A DNA stretch of 64,000 nt from Embiotoca jacksoni (Eukaryota > Chordata > Actinopteri > Embiotocidae). Each line of letters starts with the position of its first letter. Position 1 is the stretch's first letter. Made by a program: the position numbers and the translations under genes. The notes beneath the pieces were generated by a model, which did not search any database, was not told the DNA's origin, and was given only the letters and a program-made list of their open reading frames with translations. Positions 25,140-37,765 of this stretch are shown here, in pieces. The DNA lies in NCBI GenBank assembly GCA_022577435.1, contig JAKOON010000015.1, positions 13,455,330 to 13,519,329 of the forward strand, given 5' to 3'.

Positions 25140-25520
25140 GCAGGATTAGCTGGGTCTCGTTAGAGGGGAAATGTAATAATGCTCCCACCAGGTGGAATCG
25201 GGCCCGCTCCATTATCAGCCGGGAGATGGATGGGCCGTGTAGGGCCGGCGGGGGCCAAGCGCGCACGCAATTTAGATTCAATAAACTGGCAAAGCAAGAC
25301 CCCCAATCTGATTTATCTCTTACACGCCGCCAATGCTTGCTGCTACGATGCTGATTCCCTATTACCGCTCAGAGAAGGACTATTCATTGGATGTAAGGCA
25401 CGGCAGTCAGAGAGGCTTGTCGGGCCCCCGGGACGGCAGCAAAACAGATACAGCAGAGGGTTAATACGTTTACACACAGATAAGCAATTAAATCTAAGGC
25501 TGAGGTGAGTTATAGAGTTA
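25140..25520. promoter_or_regulatory. candidate conserved non-coding block
   Basis: Complex, relatively GC-rich sequence following a long pyrimidine tract (25000-25135). Motifs include GCAGGATTAGC (OTX/PITX-like GGATTA), GGAAATGTAATAATG, CAATTTAGATTCAATAAACT and ACTATTCATTGGATG. No coding frame is convincing. Confidence 0.3.
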
Positions 25521-26158
25521 TTAAGGCGGGATAGGGGGTGGGGGTGGCGGTTATTCAACACGAGAGTGTAGCTCGGGCCTTAGGCCGGGTACAGTAAGTG
25601 AGTATTAGAAGTGAGGAAGGCTATCATATTATAGAGTTCGTGAGGTGAGAGAACAACAAAAGAGCAGTAGTCTGCCCACGTTGTTCAATAAACTCAATGC
25701 AACACTTACAAACTATCATGCTGGAGACAGAGTTCAGCACAACAGTTATCCACTTAGTCCATTTGTGCAAGTTTATGAGCAAGTATGCAAGTACATGTCT
25801 CCATGTCTAAACGTACGTGGGACTGTGTTGGCGTAATAGGCATATTCATATCCACTGTATACCTGGCTGGGAGTATGCAGAGCATCACATCTCACTCTGT
25901 GTGCTTGTGCATGTGTGTGAGAGCGGTTGTGATTTTAGCAGTGTTGGTGGGTGTCATCCCGTCCAGCTGCCAATCAAAGTGAATCTGAATGTCAGCAGGA
26001 GAGGAGGCGTGATAAATCAGCCTCACACCCAACGACAAACAGAATATTAGAGGCAGCGCAGCGCCATTGGAAAAATGTCCCTTCCAATCAGACAAGCACT
26101 TTACAGTGAAGCTCGGCAGCCGGGCCTCCAACCAACACTGAATACTGAGACAGCCAAG

Positions 26159-26452
26159 ACAATAAATAAATAAATAAATAAATAAGAGACAGACAGGTCG
26201 GAAGACAGGCAGACAGATAGACAGACAAACATGTTGACACACTGACGAATAACGGCCCTGACAGGCAGAAAGACGAGACAAAGAAACATAAGAAAACAAT
26301 GGGGAAGGTGGACAGACAGGTAGGCACACTAACTGACATATAACAGGCCTGACAGGCAGGCAGGAAGACAAGACAGACAGACATACAGACAGACAGACAC
26401 AGAGGTGGTGAGACAGACTGAAAACTGCTGGGCAGACAGACAGATAGACAGA
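26159..26452. repeat. (AATA)n followed by degenerate (AGAC)n with higher-order duplication
   Basis: Six AATA units are followed by about 270 bases of degenerate AGAC/AGGC tetranucleotides. A longer unit recurs imperfectly: 26236-26279 and 26323-26374 both read cacact..actgac..ataac..gcctgacaggcag..aagac.agac. The 213-residue minus-strand frame over this region is a translation of the repeat (Ser/Leu/Cys/Val-rich) and not a protein gene. Confidence 0.88.
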
Positions 26453-26670
26453 CACAACAATATATTGTTGCAGCAACAATATCACAATGTATATATGTGC
26501 TAGAGTGTAAAGGAGTGAAATGTAATAAAACAACTTAGGCTCATCCTTATACAGATGATTTATATCAAAACTGAATAATTAATACTATATAATATAATAA
26601 TAATATTATATATTATCATTTACCTTGCTAATCAACCTGATAAATAACCTAAATCGCTGTGTGTCCTGTG

Positions 26671-26763
26671 TCTTCAGGAAGACTTGGCACTGCTTCAGTT
26701 TAATATTAAACAAACAGGAGGCAAACAATACTATCAAACAGCTATTTCTTTTCCAAGGTTGCT
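26671..26763 (+). repeat. 93-bp direct repeat, copy 1
   Basis: Begins tcttcaggaagacttggcac and ends cttttccaaggttgct. It is base-for-base identical to 26900-26992, 229 bases further on. Identity over the full 93 bases implies a recent duplication or gene conversion. Confidence 0.97.
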
Positions 26764-26771
26764 GTGTCACA

Positions 26772-26815
26772 CAGATGTTTTTGCAACGAGTCACTCGTTG
26801 CAAAAACACCATCTG
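26772..26815. repeat. long palindrome between the direct repeats
   Basis: The arms 26776-26791 and 26793-26808 are perfect 16-base inverted repeats (tgtttttgcaacgagt and its complement) around a single C. A further CAGATG/CATCTG pair outside a small bulge extends the fold to 26772-26815. The stem would be very stable as a single strand. Confidence 0.95.
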
Positions 26816-26899
26816 ATGCCATTAACAAACATTTTGGAGGCTCTGACTGGTTCTGCAGAAATGAAGAAGGCTTTAAATGCCCCACAGAAATAATGGACT

Positions 26900-26992
26900 T
26901 CTTCAGGAAGACTTGGCACTGCTTCAGTTTAATATTAAACAAACAGGAGGCAAACAATACTATCAAACAGCTATTTCTTTTCCAAGGTTGCT
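26900..26992 (+). repeat. 93-bp direct repeat, copy 2
   Basis: Identical to 26671-26763; the sequence diverges immediately outside both ends. Confidence 0.97.
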
Positions 26993-27272
26993 AATGTTTA
27001 ACACTCAGCCTGAGTACTGGGCTGACTTTTCAAAAAGGGAAGACAGAAACTTTTTCCAACCGTTAGAAAAAATGTACATTCAGGAAACAGACACTTAAAT
27101 ATTTAATTTGGGACACATGAAGGGAACTTTAAAGCGAAAAAATGGTTTCTTTGAACATTTTTATGACTGTGAAACAGCCACAGACAGAAATACTCTCTGT
27201 GATCATAAAGAGGAAAACTACAGCAGGTGTAGAGGTTAAATACATCCTGGGAAGAGGCGATATCGTGAATGA

Positions 27273-27286
27273 CCACTAGGTGGCAC
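27273..27286 (+). promoter_or_regulatory. candidate CTCF site CCACTAGGTGGCAC
   Basis: Matches the CTCF core consensus CCASYAGRKGGCRS at all 14 positions, about 280 bases after the 93-bp duplication. Some dispersed fish repeats also carry CACTAGGTGGC, so repeat origin is possible. Confidence 0.5.
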
Positions 27287-30200
27287 AGTACACAGACAAC
27301 ACAAGCAGGAGTCTTTAACCAGGCCTTTCTTTCTGTGTTTACATGCAGGTGCCTGTGGGATTGTACAGGACTCTATCAAAACCAGCTCACCTTCACCTTG
27401 TGGGTGTAAACTATTATTAGACATGGGACATCCTGATTGGATGGGCAGATATGAGGCAATACAACATGGAGTAAATGAAATATTTAGCAGCAGAATGCAT
27501 AAAACAGTTAAAGAGGAAGCCTGTATTACAGCACCAGTTAATTTATGACAGTGCAACTTGAGTTGGGCCTGAAGAAAGTCTCCTGACAAAAATAAAAGAC
27601 ATATGAACTTGTAATCACTTCACAAAAGTACTGAGTGTCTCAGCTACAGCCATATGATACTTCTATGAGTGAAAATCATTCAGGCAGAAGACAAGAAACA
27701 TGAACTTAGATGATCCTTATCACAGGGTTCCCTTTTCATCTGTCATCACACTGAATTAATGACAGCCATGAAATATTTACAAACTAAACAATTAGAGAGA
27801 GATATCTTACAAAATCAATCAATTATTCATTTGCAATCGTCTGAAAAGCTTTCATTTTTGTTTCACTGCTATATTGTGATGCTGGGGGGTGCATCAATTA
27901 GTTCCTCCACTCCTGTGGTGTAATGGATGCTTCAGAGAGGACTGATCGCCTCAATGAAGAAGCCAGATGCAAAGTACGAGTACTGAATGCTGCACTGTGT
28001 TATGGCATGCTGATCTCTGCACTGTGCTGTACGTGAAGTCAGAGGGACAACATCCAAAACTCATAGAGCTTTGCTTCTGCAACATTTGCTCTATTCATTT
28101 TTAAACCAGCTTCCTAACTCCACACACCTGGGCTCCATGTTTGTGTTTGCCTTTCAGTGATCATGCTGAGATTGCATCTGTCGAAGTCAAAGAGGAGATG
28201 AATTAAGAAGAGATTCATTACAAGGAAAAACTCTGGATGAAGTTTTTTTCTCTGCATACTGAAAACAAAAACTCATACAATTCAAATTTATATTGTATAT
28301 GCAGCACATCTTAAGACCAACATACAGTAGATTGGATGTAAACATCTTCCTCTCTACTGTGCATACAGAACATTTCTGGAGATGCTGTATAAGGTCCAAA
28401 GTGGAACGCTTTCTTTCTGCGAGTGCAAATCTTTTTTGCTTGATTAAAAATCAACCAGTGGCCAAAGTTGCCGTTCACGCTTTTTTCACACTGCAACCTT
28501 TCATGTATTTGAATTAAATCATGTGGAGGTACCTATTTTAGAGTGGTAATGATTACTTGATTGACCAAAACAAAACATTTTAATAAATTATGAATCTCAA
28601 TTTTCAACTAAAAATGCCTCTGAAATGTAAAGATCCCTGCTTTTCTGTCTTACATGATACTATCACCACCTTTGGGTTTTTAACTGTTTTAAACAAGCTA
28701 TTTTAAGATAACATTTTGAACTCTGAAAGAAGCATTTTAAAATGTGTTTTTCCTGAGGCTGTAAACTAAATGATTACTTCATTACTTGAAAAGGTACTCT
28801 GCAGATTTATTGTACGATATGACTCCATGAAATAACGAAATGGCTACAAACCTCTTGATCAAGAACCAACTGGCTCATCAGTGAACTCCTGGCACGAGAG
28901 GAGAAAGCCCAAAAACTTTTAAGAGTCAAATTATCCTGCGTGGCACATTTGTGACTCTAAATAACATATCTAAACTTAAAGATAAATGAGTTTTAATAAT
29001 ATAAGGGCGACCAGCACAAAGAACGCATTATCAAATCCTCTGCACTGCAATGCGCTTGGCTTTAAACAATTAATAAGGTCTGAGTCTGATTTCCTTTGGG
29101 CAAAACCTTGCACAGCAGGTCTGGGGTTGAGACCATGCAGTAAATAACAAGCCAAGCAGCGGGGTCCTCCTGATGCATGTGGGTGGCTCGGACCCAGAAC
29201 CCCAACCTGCCCAAGACCCCGGGGTGAAAATGGATCCCACGTTTCTGCACCTCACACCCCGAGACGGAGGCGCTGGACCCTGAACCAGAGGAGAATTGCT
29301 GAAAACTTGGGGAGGAGCAGAGACCTCGAGCGGTCCAGAGACTGTGCACTGCTATGGGCTGCATGCACACACATGCACCCATAAACAAACCTGAGGAAAA
29401 CACATGAATATCAAATTATCACATAAGGTATAAAGACCATACGCCTTAAGGGGGGAAAAGTGAACAACAAAGCCTCTATAACGCAGTAAACCAGGTCAAA
29501 CAAAGTTGAACCTTGAAACTTCACTATGGAAATATCACATGCAAATTGAAAATGCTCTCGTCTTTTAGGGCTTCCAGCAGAAATTAAAACATTTCATTAA
29601 CGTGTGCCCCTTAGCGGTAAAATTACAGTTATTTTATTAGTTTGGCATGAAAGTAGGTGTGCCTTTTAGATAAATACAAAAGTTCTGTAATGAGAACTTC
29701 ACTCAGATCAGTGGGTAAGTGCATAACAGAGGTCTTGAGAGGGCAATCAGACCAAATACATAATGCAAAGATCACACTGTGAAATATTAAGCATCCTGGG
29801 GCCTCTGAATGACATCTCACCTTCAACTTCAACCCTGCCATATCTCCACATGCCACTGCCTCGTCTTCATGCCCCTTTAGTTTGTCTTTTATCTCCTCTT
29901 GTCCTTGTTTTTTTCCCCCAAACTTCTCCTCGAAACACTTCTCTTTGCATCTTTTCCTATCTTTAAACAGGTTGGGGGTTCTCAGCATCCTGATATCTTC
30001 TTGAGATGCGAGACCACCACCACCATGTTTCTCATGAACAGGACGACTGCTGTTTTTACACTGCAGGTTCAATATTTAAAAAGGGGAGTAAAGTAAGTTT
30101 GCATATGTTCGTGTCCGTCACAAAGTGATCTGTAACCATGAGCTTCGACTGGCAGCAACTCTGTTGTGTCATCCCGTCAGGAAGTCGCTGTGTCTTGTGG

Positions 30201-30795
30201 ACACGGAGTCTCTGCTCTCACTTGTTGCAATTATCTGAATTTTTAAGGGAAGCACAAAAATGTTGACTCCATTTATTTTACCGTGAGTGTTATTTTGTAA
30301 TAAAGATGCAAGAAATGTTAAAACAAAAGAATATAAGGTCATTTGTGCAGCCTTTGTGTGGCCTTTGCTACAACAAAACACTGCCACCAAGTCTGGGATG
30401 TCTCTGCCAGCTGTTGCTTCCCTCTCTGATGCTTCACCCTCTGTTGATTCTGGTCTCACAGTGCTCGTTCCAAAATGAAATAAGGGCACACTTTTGCATA
30501 TATGTCTCTCCATCAAGGTGTTGTAACAGTCCCACTATGCGTCTCCTGTATAGGGAACTATTTATAGGCCACTGTGGGATTTCACCAAATACACAGATGA
30601 GTGGTGTGTTATCATTAAACACCAGAAGTAATAATTATTGGATTCTTTCATTTCCTCCAACAAAGTGTTAGAATCTCAACAAAAAGAAGGTTTGCTCACA
30701 AACAGCCCAAGTATCATTTCAGTCATGTCACTTTAGATGGTATTACCATCATCACCACTGCCCTGGCATGTAGTCACTACATGAATTTGTGATAT

Positions 30796-30798
<3 letters not shown>

Positions 30799-30829
<31 letters not shown>
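30799..30829. repeat. (AT)n microsatellite
   Basis: About 15 AT units followed by degenerate AGATAT repeats to about 30854. Confidence 0.95.
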
Positions 30830-30833
<4 letters not shown>

Positions 30834-31077
30834 TATAGATATATATAGATATACAAAAGCAAGATGCAAACTCATTCAAACCCTCAACATTTGCTTGAAA
30901 TCTGTCCAATTCTAGTGATTTAAAAAAAATAATTCTGCAACAGTAATGGTCAAATTTGGAGAATATTTTCAAATTTGAAGAAGCACCTAATTTTCCACGT
31001 AAAATAATGCAATTAAGAAAGCCTGTTATAAGCTCAAATTGTGAGTAGACAGGCGTCATTCCCACAACATCATGTTT

Positions 31078-31240
31078 TTACCTCCACCAAGGAGGTTATG
31101 GTTTTTGTTTTTTTGTCTGTTTGTCAGCAGGATTACGGACCAGCCTTATTTTTCATGAAACCAGGTGGAAGGGATGAAGGAAGAACATATACAATTTTGG
31201 ATCATGGTGTGGATCCACAAATTATTATCTTATCTTTGCC
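31078..31240 (+). repeat. dispersed repeat, CCTCCACCAAGGAGGTTATG family
   Basis: Carries the ordered landmarks acctccaccaaggaggttatg, gtctgtttgtcagcaggatt, tttcatgaaaccaggtggaa, ggatgaaggaagaacatat and ggatccacaaattatt. I recognise these from a very widespread animal interspersed element common in fish introns. I cannot assign a Repbase class from memory. The copy is short and diverged. Confidence 0.6.
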
Positions 31241-32661
31241 AGACAAGCAATTAGGCCCACTAAATGTCATACATGTTAAAGCCCAGTAAATGGTAGTAAA
31301 GTTTAATAGTGAGAAAAATAAGCAATAACAGAAATTCAATGACTCCATGTCGTGATCCACATGCACATGTTTCAGTTTTCTAGTATTCTGGGATACAGAC
31401 AAGCAGTCGCTATGGAGGACTCGTGGCCATTAGTTTCATAGGGGAGAACCAGAACCGGTACAACTGTAACATCAGCACAGTTGTTTCATATCGCAGAAGA
31501 GAACTATTGGCCTCGGTTGAGTTCTGAACTATCCGAGTGTCCTTTTAGTCTGCTTTGTTGTTTGCTGCTTCTAACCAGGATAAAAATGTTCATAAAAGTG
31601 TCTTTACCCAAGAAAATAAAACTTTGTTCTATTACGATATTTATTTTTGCCCTCAATTTCTTTTGATATGAAATTTTTCAAATCATCATCTTTTTTTCCC
31701 AAATTAAAGACAGATGGCCAAAAGTGAACCAAATTCAGTGCAATACTGATCAGGATGAGTAGTTTGTGCATTGCAATTTCAGCACAAAAATATGCTTGCC
31801 TACCGTGTGTGTGTGTGTTTTTATGTGTTCATTTATTCCAGTGTGAATGCACTTGAGCGTGCTGTTGAATGGCGGAGAATAGGATCTGGTTCCCCTGCTG
31901 AAAGCCTGTTGGATGCCATTGTAATGGCACACCACTGAGTGTGTGTCTCATGTGTGTGTAGTTGCGGCGGTGGTGGTTGCAAAGGGGCTAGATGGGACTA
32001 AATCTATCAGGACCCCCGCACATGAAAGGTAAACTCGAGCCGCTAATCGCAGTGCTGACACAAGGAGGTTCAAAAGGGCGGCCACTTAGAAAAGAAAGGC
32101 AGGAGAGCCGGGACCCTGGCAGCGTCAATAGGGCCCGGCACAACTGACCACATTACAGGAACAAACACACACTACAGAATAGACACACAGACTTGGTGGT
32201 CTCAGCTTCTCCCGGTCCACTCTTTGGTGTGGACTTCATCATGAATGATGGGTTGAGAGCCTGAGTGTGTGTGTTGGTGTGCATGTAATACTTCTCAGAA
32301 AAACAATGTCATTGTTTGATTTCATGTCAGAAATTCTGGAGAGACGCAGTCCAACACTGCCATTAGTGTAACTGGATAAAAGAGTTTGATTTATTTTCTG
32401 TCTTAAAGAAAAAAATGAATAAGTGATTGTTGATCCTGAATTATGCACTGAGGGACAAGGTGACTAATGAAGGCCTGGTAACAAGAATCAGCAGACCATC
32501 AGAGACAAAAACGCAGGTGAGAGCCACGAAATAAATAAATAAAGCACGGCACTGCAAAATTAATCCAAGTTCAGGGACATATTTGACAATTAATGCTAAA
32601 ATGTCAGCTCATAATATATGATGAAGGAAAACCAAAAGAAGGAAAGCATGAGAGAGGGAGA

Positions 32662-32689
32662 GAGGGAGAGGGGGGGGGGGGGGGGGGGA
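32662..32689. repeat. G-run of about 18 following (GAGAGGGA)n
   Basis: An uninterrupted G tract next to GA-rich sequence; it could form a G-quadruplex on the plus strand. Confidence 0.85.
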
Positions 32690-32929
32690 GACGGGGACGG
32701 ACGGCCTGGCCGCAGGAGGAGCAGACACACATGGGAGAAAAAGACCTAGCGAGACTGACCAAATGGCAGCCCCCCCCTTGAAGGTAGAGCAGTGCACTCC
32801 CTTCTCTCTTCCCTTTTTCTCATCTCTTAATGCTTATTTTCATCACTTTGCTTAAAATATTGATAATCAATTAGCAGTACGTCTGTTTTGCTACAGAATC
32901 TGTGTCACGGTCTATCACTCTGTCAGAGC

Positions 32930-33060
32930 CAATTCGCCACTCATTCAAAGTTCATTTTTCCTTGGCGGCTCTGTGCCTTTGGAGGAGTCATTACGCGGGG
33001 AACATAGCCCGGGGTGCAATCACCTATTCTCTTTCATTACTGGGGAGATGGAGAAGGTGA
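32930..33060. promoter_or_regulatory. candidate conserved non-coding block
   Basis: Complex sequence (CAATTCGCCACTCATTCAAAG, GGAGTCATTACGCGGGG, GTGCAATCACCTATTC) with balanced composition between low-complexity neighbours. A second such stretch lies at 33235-33420, with GACATTATTCATGAAC and TTGAAAATTAACATG. Function is inferred. Confidence 0.3.
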
Positions 33061-33774
33061 GAGAGATTATTAGAACTTTGGAATGATCACAAAGCTTCAC
33101 GCCGCCTGTCAGATCCCCCCTACGTGTAATTCATCTGGCTTCACTGCCTCGCCCCCCCCCCCCACCCCCCGACCCCCTTCCCTTCCCCTCTCCCTCATCC
33201 CTCTTTCCCTCCTCCCCCAGCCTCAGCCAGGGGTTTGGCCACAGACATTATTCATGAACATCTGCAGCGCGCTGAATATTCCACAGCCTCCGCCGTGATG
33301 AAAAGGGAGCTGCCCCTTTGACTTGAAAATTAACATGCCGGCAGAGAGATTATGGACGCGCCGCTTCATTCCAAGCCGAGCTGGGCCACGCTGAGACTGG
33401 CCGAGCTGACGGTTCAGGCGGGGCTGAGCAAGGCAGAATAAACGGGGCAGGTGAAGAATTTGCTCTTTGTACTGGTGTAGTGTCTGTTTCAATGGTTAAC
33501 AGGGAAACAATAGTTATTCAAATCAGTATTTCATTTCAAAATGATGAAAGTGACCACGGTACATGTGCACAAACATGAACAGATACAGACACGCAGTAAA
33601 TTCAGACATGTCTCGTGGAGATGCCATCAGACGTAGACTCACAACTCTCTGCAATCACTTCAGACTGAAGCCTTTGACTTCAGCGGTAATCATTATGTCA
33701 GGTAGATGATCTCTGCCGTCAAGATCTCTGATTAATGAGGCTGAAACAGTGCTTTTCTACCATGTGACTATAAT

Positions 33775-34132
33775 CAATATTTCTTTCTTTCAATATCAAT
33801 TATTCAACCAATTATTCTCTTGACCATTTTGGCAATAAAATGTCAGAAAACAATGGAAAATGCCTTTTAGAAGAGACAAAAGTGATGCTGTTAAATGCCT
33901 TGTCCAAGCAATGGTTTACATCCCCAAGAAATGCACTTTAATATCATCACTACACACCATGTTTGACCTGAAAAGAATCCAAAGTTCTTACATTTGTTGG
34001 AAACAACAAATGTCTGAATGTTCGATAAAAGTTTCCTGCTTAAAAAAAAAGAAAAATAATTATGCGGTAGTCAAAATAGTTGCCAATTAATGCTTGACTA
34101 ACTGATTAATCGAATAGCAGGTGCAGCTCAAT
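33775..34132 (+). repeat. degraded interspersed repeat, family A copy 2
   Basis: Landmarks in order: AAAATGTCAGAAAACAATGG, AAATGCCTTGTCCAA, GAATCCAAAGTTCTTACATT, TCAAAATAGTTGCCAATTAA, CTGATTAATCGA and the terminal GTGCAGCTC. This is the most complete copy in the window, about 350 bases long, and serves as the reference for the family. Confidence 0.6.
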
Positions 34133-36328
34133 TTCAAAGAGCGGTGTTAAAGCTGGGTCGAAGCTGAAATGTTCCCTCGTAAACATCTCATTGCACCCTC
34201 TCACCTCTGGGTATCTCTGCCTTTCATTCTCTCCTGGGCGTCTCTACATGAAAGCTCAGCCGGAGAACGGAGACTCTTCCTCTCTCACACCAGGAGCACC
34301 ACTGCTGGAGAGAAGCCAACAATCCTCCCTCTCGTTCTGTCTCTCTTATGTTTATGCGAGCTGTCCCTCGTCCTCTCTGCGTCTTCATAGACATCCAACT
34401 CCTGCTTTTCGGATTGTGACAGGGCTTGTAAAGAAATCAAAATATACACTAAACATAAATATTAAGAGGCTCACAGGTGCAATAATCCTGTGATCTGACA
34501 GAACGAGTATCAATGTGTTGGTTAAACCTGCAAAACCTTAGTCAACCCCTTCTGGCAGTGAAAGTAATTACAAAACATATAATAACTACAAAGCTCACTC
34601 CAATTATTTTACAAATGCCAAAGAGCATTAAAAAAGACATCTGCGTCTGCCCTCAGTCTGTTCTCTTCTTTCAGCTCGGTCCACTGAGAGAAAGAAACAC
34701 CGATAAACACTGTCCGTGTTCGTGCTCGCTGTCGATCGCTTTCTTTTTTTAATCCTTCGGAACAACGCTGAAGTTATTTTTTTATCGCGAGCATCCACTC
34801 TAGAAACTTTTCTTGGACACTTATTAGGTTTATCAACCATACTCCTCCTCTCCATCGCAAAGGTCACAACTGTTGCACCCCCTCTCCCCTTCAGTTCTGG
34901 CAAAAACAATCATTGCTGTGGGATGTAAAACACATCACAACAGGTGCCAGTGCGGGAATGTCTCTCCAGACACCAGATTCAAAATCTCTGTCTACAGTGA
35001 AATATGGAGAGATGTATCAGACTGTGAAAGGCTTAATCAGCATTGTGTGAAGTCGTTAGGCGAGGCCCTCTAAGGTAAACATCTACACTCCCTCATGACT
35101 GCACAATTTGTACGCCATCCACTGTCGTGATGCAGAAAACTAGGAGACTATGGAGGGCTTTGTCAATCATAAGAAAAGACCACGAAAATATGATAAAACA
35201 GACCAATTTAAGATCAGAATTATGTGGTGTTTTTTTTTTTTTTCAATGAATGTCTCTTGTGTTGACTAGGAACATCTCTAATTCAGCAGCGTATACTACA
35301 AGAGTAGATACAGCAAAATATACAACAAAGACGGAAAGAAAGAAGGAGAAAAGAGCAAGAATATGAGCAGACAGACAGACTGAAGAGAGAAAGAAAGGGA
35401 GAAAATACACTTTAATGCTTCTGAAAGGGGGGAGCAGTTGGAGGGTTCTGACACGGGCTGGAGCGGGACTTTGTGCTGCCTCTTGTTGATTGTAAATGGC
35501 AGAGCAAGTTTACTCTGGCAGTTGGAGCCAAAATGGAGTCTGACAGCTTTGTCAGGGAGTTTGAGCGGCTCAGTGGCAGGGCAGGAATCGGGATGATTCC
35601 ATCCCTTTCATCTCCAAATCGCCGGCGTACGCTCATGAAACCTCCATGGTAATAAAAAAAAATAAAAAAAATAATAAAAGGGGAAAAAGAAAACCAGCCT
35701 GGCATAGTTTGGCGATGACAAACGATTTTTCGAAACACTTGTCAAAATAGAATAGAGAAATAAAAGGAGCGAAAGAATGAGAAAAATGGCAGACCAAAGT
35801 CTGAAAGAGCCAGATGGAGAACAAACATGTCGGGAGATGTTAGCGCTCTCGACAACACCAATATTAATAATCCTAGAACTCATTCCTATCTTTTCTCTCT
35901 CCTCCTCTTATTTCTCTTTAGAAATTATTTCCCAAGATATCGCTGCATTACAACCCACTCAGGATCTCGCCCTCTGTTTCCAGACTGCAGCCTTTATATT
36001 ATTCTGGCCGTCTTTGCAACCTTTCAGACTTTTGCTTCTTTTATAACTGACCTAAAAATATGAATACTCACGGCAGCTTTAAGTGCACTCCAGGCCTATT
36101 TATTTTCTCTTTTAGCTTCATAAATAGTGCTCTCCCCATTCTTTACTTTTCTGAGGGAGAGTCTGAGAAGAGACAGCTGAGAAACGTAAAGACAAGTCTA
36201 CAGCGTGTGTTTGAGAAGAAGGATTGACAGAATGAGGGAAGTCTTACTAGCACCGCTTTGTACTGTTACACTCCCATAGCTTTATCCCTCTGATCCCTTC
36301 TACCTCTATCTGCTTGCCTCGTTTTTTT

Positions 36329-36353
36329 TTATTTATTTATTTATTTATTTTTC
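36329..36353. repeat. (ATTT)n microsatellite
   Basis: Five to six ATTT units after a T-run. Confidence 0.9.
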
Positions 36354-36969
36354 AATTTACAGGATTTGTTTCTGTGTCTGACAGCGAGGAGGATGAGGTA
36401 TAAAATTCATCTTTATCCCGGTTTTGTTGCGTTTCCTCCTCCTTGACAATGCATGTCAGTAATTAGCCGGCCAGTTTGGTTCCAGGCTTTTCGATGGGTG
36501 CCTCCGTTTGCCAACTTTTGCCTTTTGTTCTTGCCACACAATACCGCCCACTCACCCTTGGTGTCTCTCTGCCTCTCTCCTCCCTGCCTCACACCCACAC
36601 AGGGCGTTACACAATCTATCCAAATGTGCTTCGCTTTAAAACCCCATTACTTAGCCCCTGTTGTTTTGTTCAACACAATTAAAAGAACAGACCATTCATG
36701 AGAACTGAGAGCGCCTCGCTCTGCCCCTGTCTCCTTCTCTCCTTCACTCTCTCCTCCTCAGTGGTTCGCTGTTGGCTGAGGAGTTACTGTGAACAGGCCA
36801 GCTTAGTTCCCCTAATTCCCTGGGTTTTGTTTGCATATAGGCTTAGTTTGGTTCCATTTGAAACTACTCAATGCCATGCCTCACCCCCTAGCTGTGACCA
36901 GACCAGTGAGCAACTTTAAAGATCGGCCAGCTAAATAGAAACGGGGATGTCCACACGCACACCCAATAA

Positions 36970-36971
<2 letters not shown>

Positions 36972-37049
<78 letters not shown>
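36972..37049. repeat. (CA)n microsatellite
   Basis: About 39 uninterrupted CA units. Confidence 0.98.
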
Positions 37050-37051
<2 letters not shown>

Positions 37052-37439
37052 ACACATAGCAAGAGAGCCCAACGAGGTTAAAGGCCGTAAGCATCTAAGT
37101 AGTGACACACTTCAAAAGGGTGAAAAACTCGAAGGCTTTTTCAGTAATGACAACCTCGTCAGACTTTGGCAGAGGGTCTGGAGGTAATTTCAGGTTGTGG
37201 TCTTCCACACAAGTGTGTTCGCCCTGCAGGATGGGCTCAGTTCAAAGCAACATGAGGTAAATGAGAGACAAGAGCTACTGGTCAGCAATGACTACAAGGT
37301 CACAGTCAGGCAGGTGTCACAAGATAATAGAAATGTCTGATCTATTGTGTGATTCCTCAAGTCCAAAATAAGAATACATTTCATGAAGTTTGCATGCAGA
37401 ACTGGAAAGACAGCGCCCTCAAAAACACATAATTGACAC

Positions 37440-37765
37440 TTTTGCAACTGAAACTAGTGAATTAATCAATTAGCTAATAAACATGTTTGATAATGCTGTG
37501 TCAGTATTTTCTTTCTAGAAAAACTACCAAGCATTTCCTGATTTTAGTCTGCAATGAGATGATTTGCCTCTTTTCTTTGTGATATTAAATGTAATGTTTT
37601 GGGGTTTTGGAATGTTGGCTATACAAAACATGCAATTTTAAGACATTACGACAACAGTTTTGGTATTTTCTGACATTTCGATCAACATCGAAATTCATCA
37701 AGAAAATACTCGGTAGATTTATGAACGATGAAAATAATCATTAGTCGAAGCCTTAATCTATTTTG
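37440..37765 (-). repeat. degraded interspersed repeat, family A copy 3
   Basis: Reverse-oriented copy with GCAACTGAAACTAGTGAATT, ATTAATCAATTAGCTAATAA, GGGGTTTTGGAATGTTGG, TTTTCTGACATTTCGATCAA and AATAATCATTAGTCGAAGCC. Both ends carry ATTA/TAAT-rich motifs, suggesting degenerate terminal inverted repeats of a non-autonomous DNA element. Confidence 0.5.

Noticed and set aside
26185..26452. CRISPR-like or other phased repeat array
   Set aside because: Units are tetranucleotides with no regular spacers, and the sequence is clearly vertebrate nuclear DNA.
25892..26533. 213-residue minus-strand frame rich in Ser, Leu, Cys and Val
   Set aside because: It spans the degenerate AGAC tetranucleotide block; the sequence is the repeat read in frame, not a membrane or cysteine-rich protein.
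27236..27589. 117-residue minus-strand frame, considered as a transposon or gene fragment
   Set aside because: No recognisable domain or motif, no splice structure, and codon content resembles random intronic sequence.
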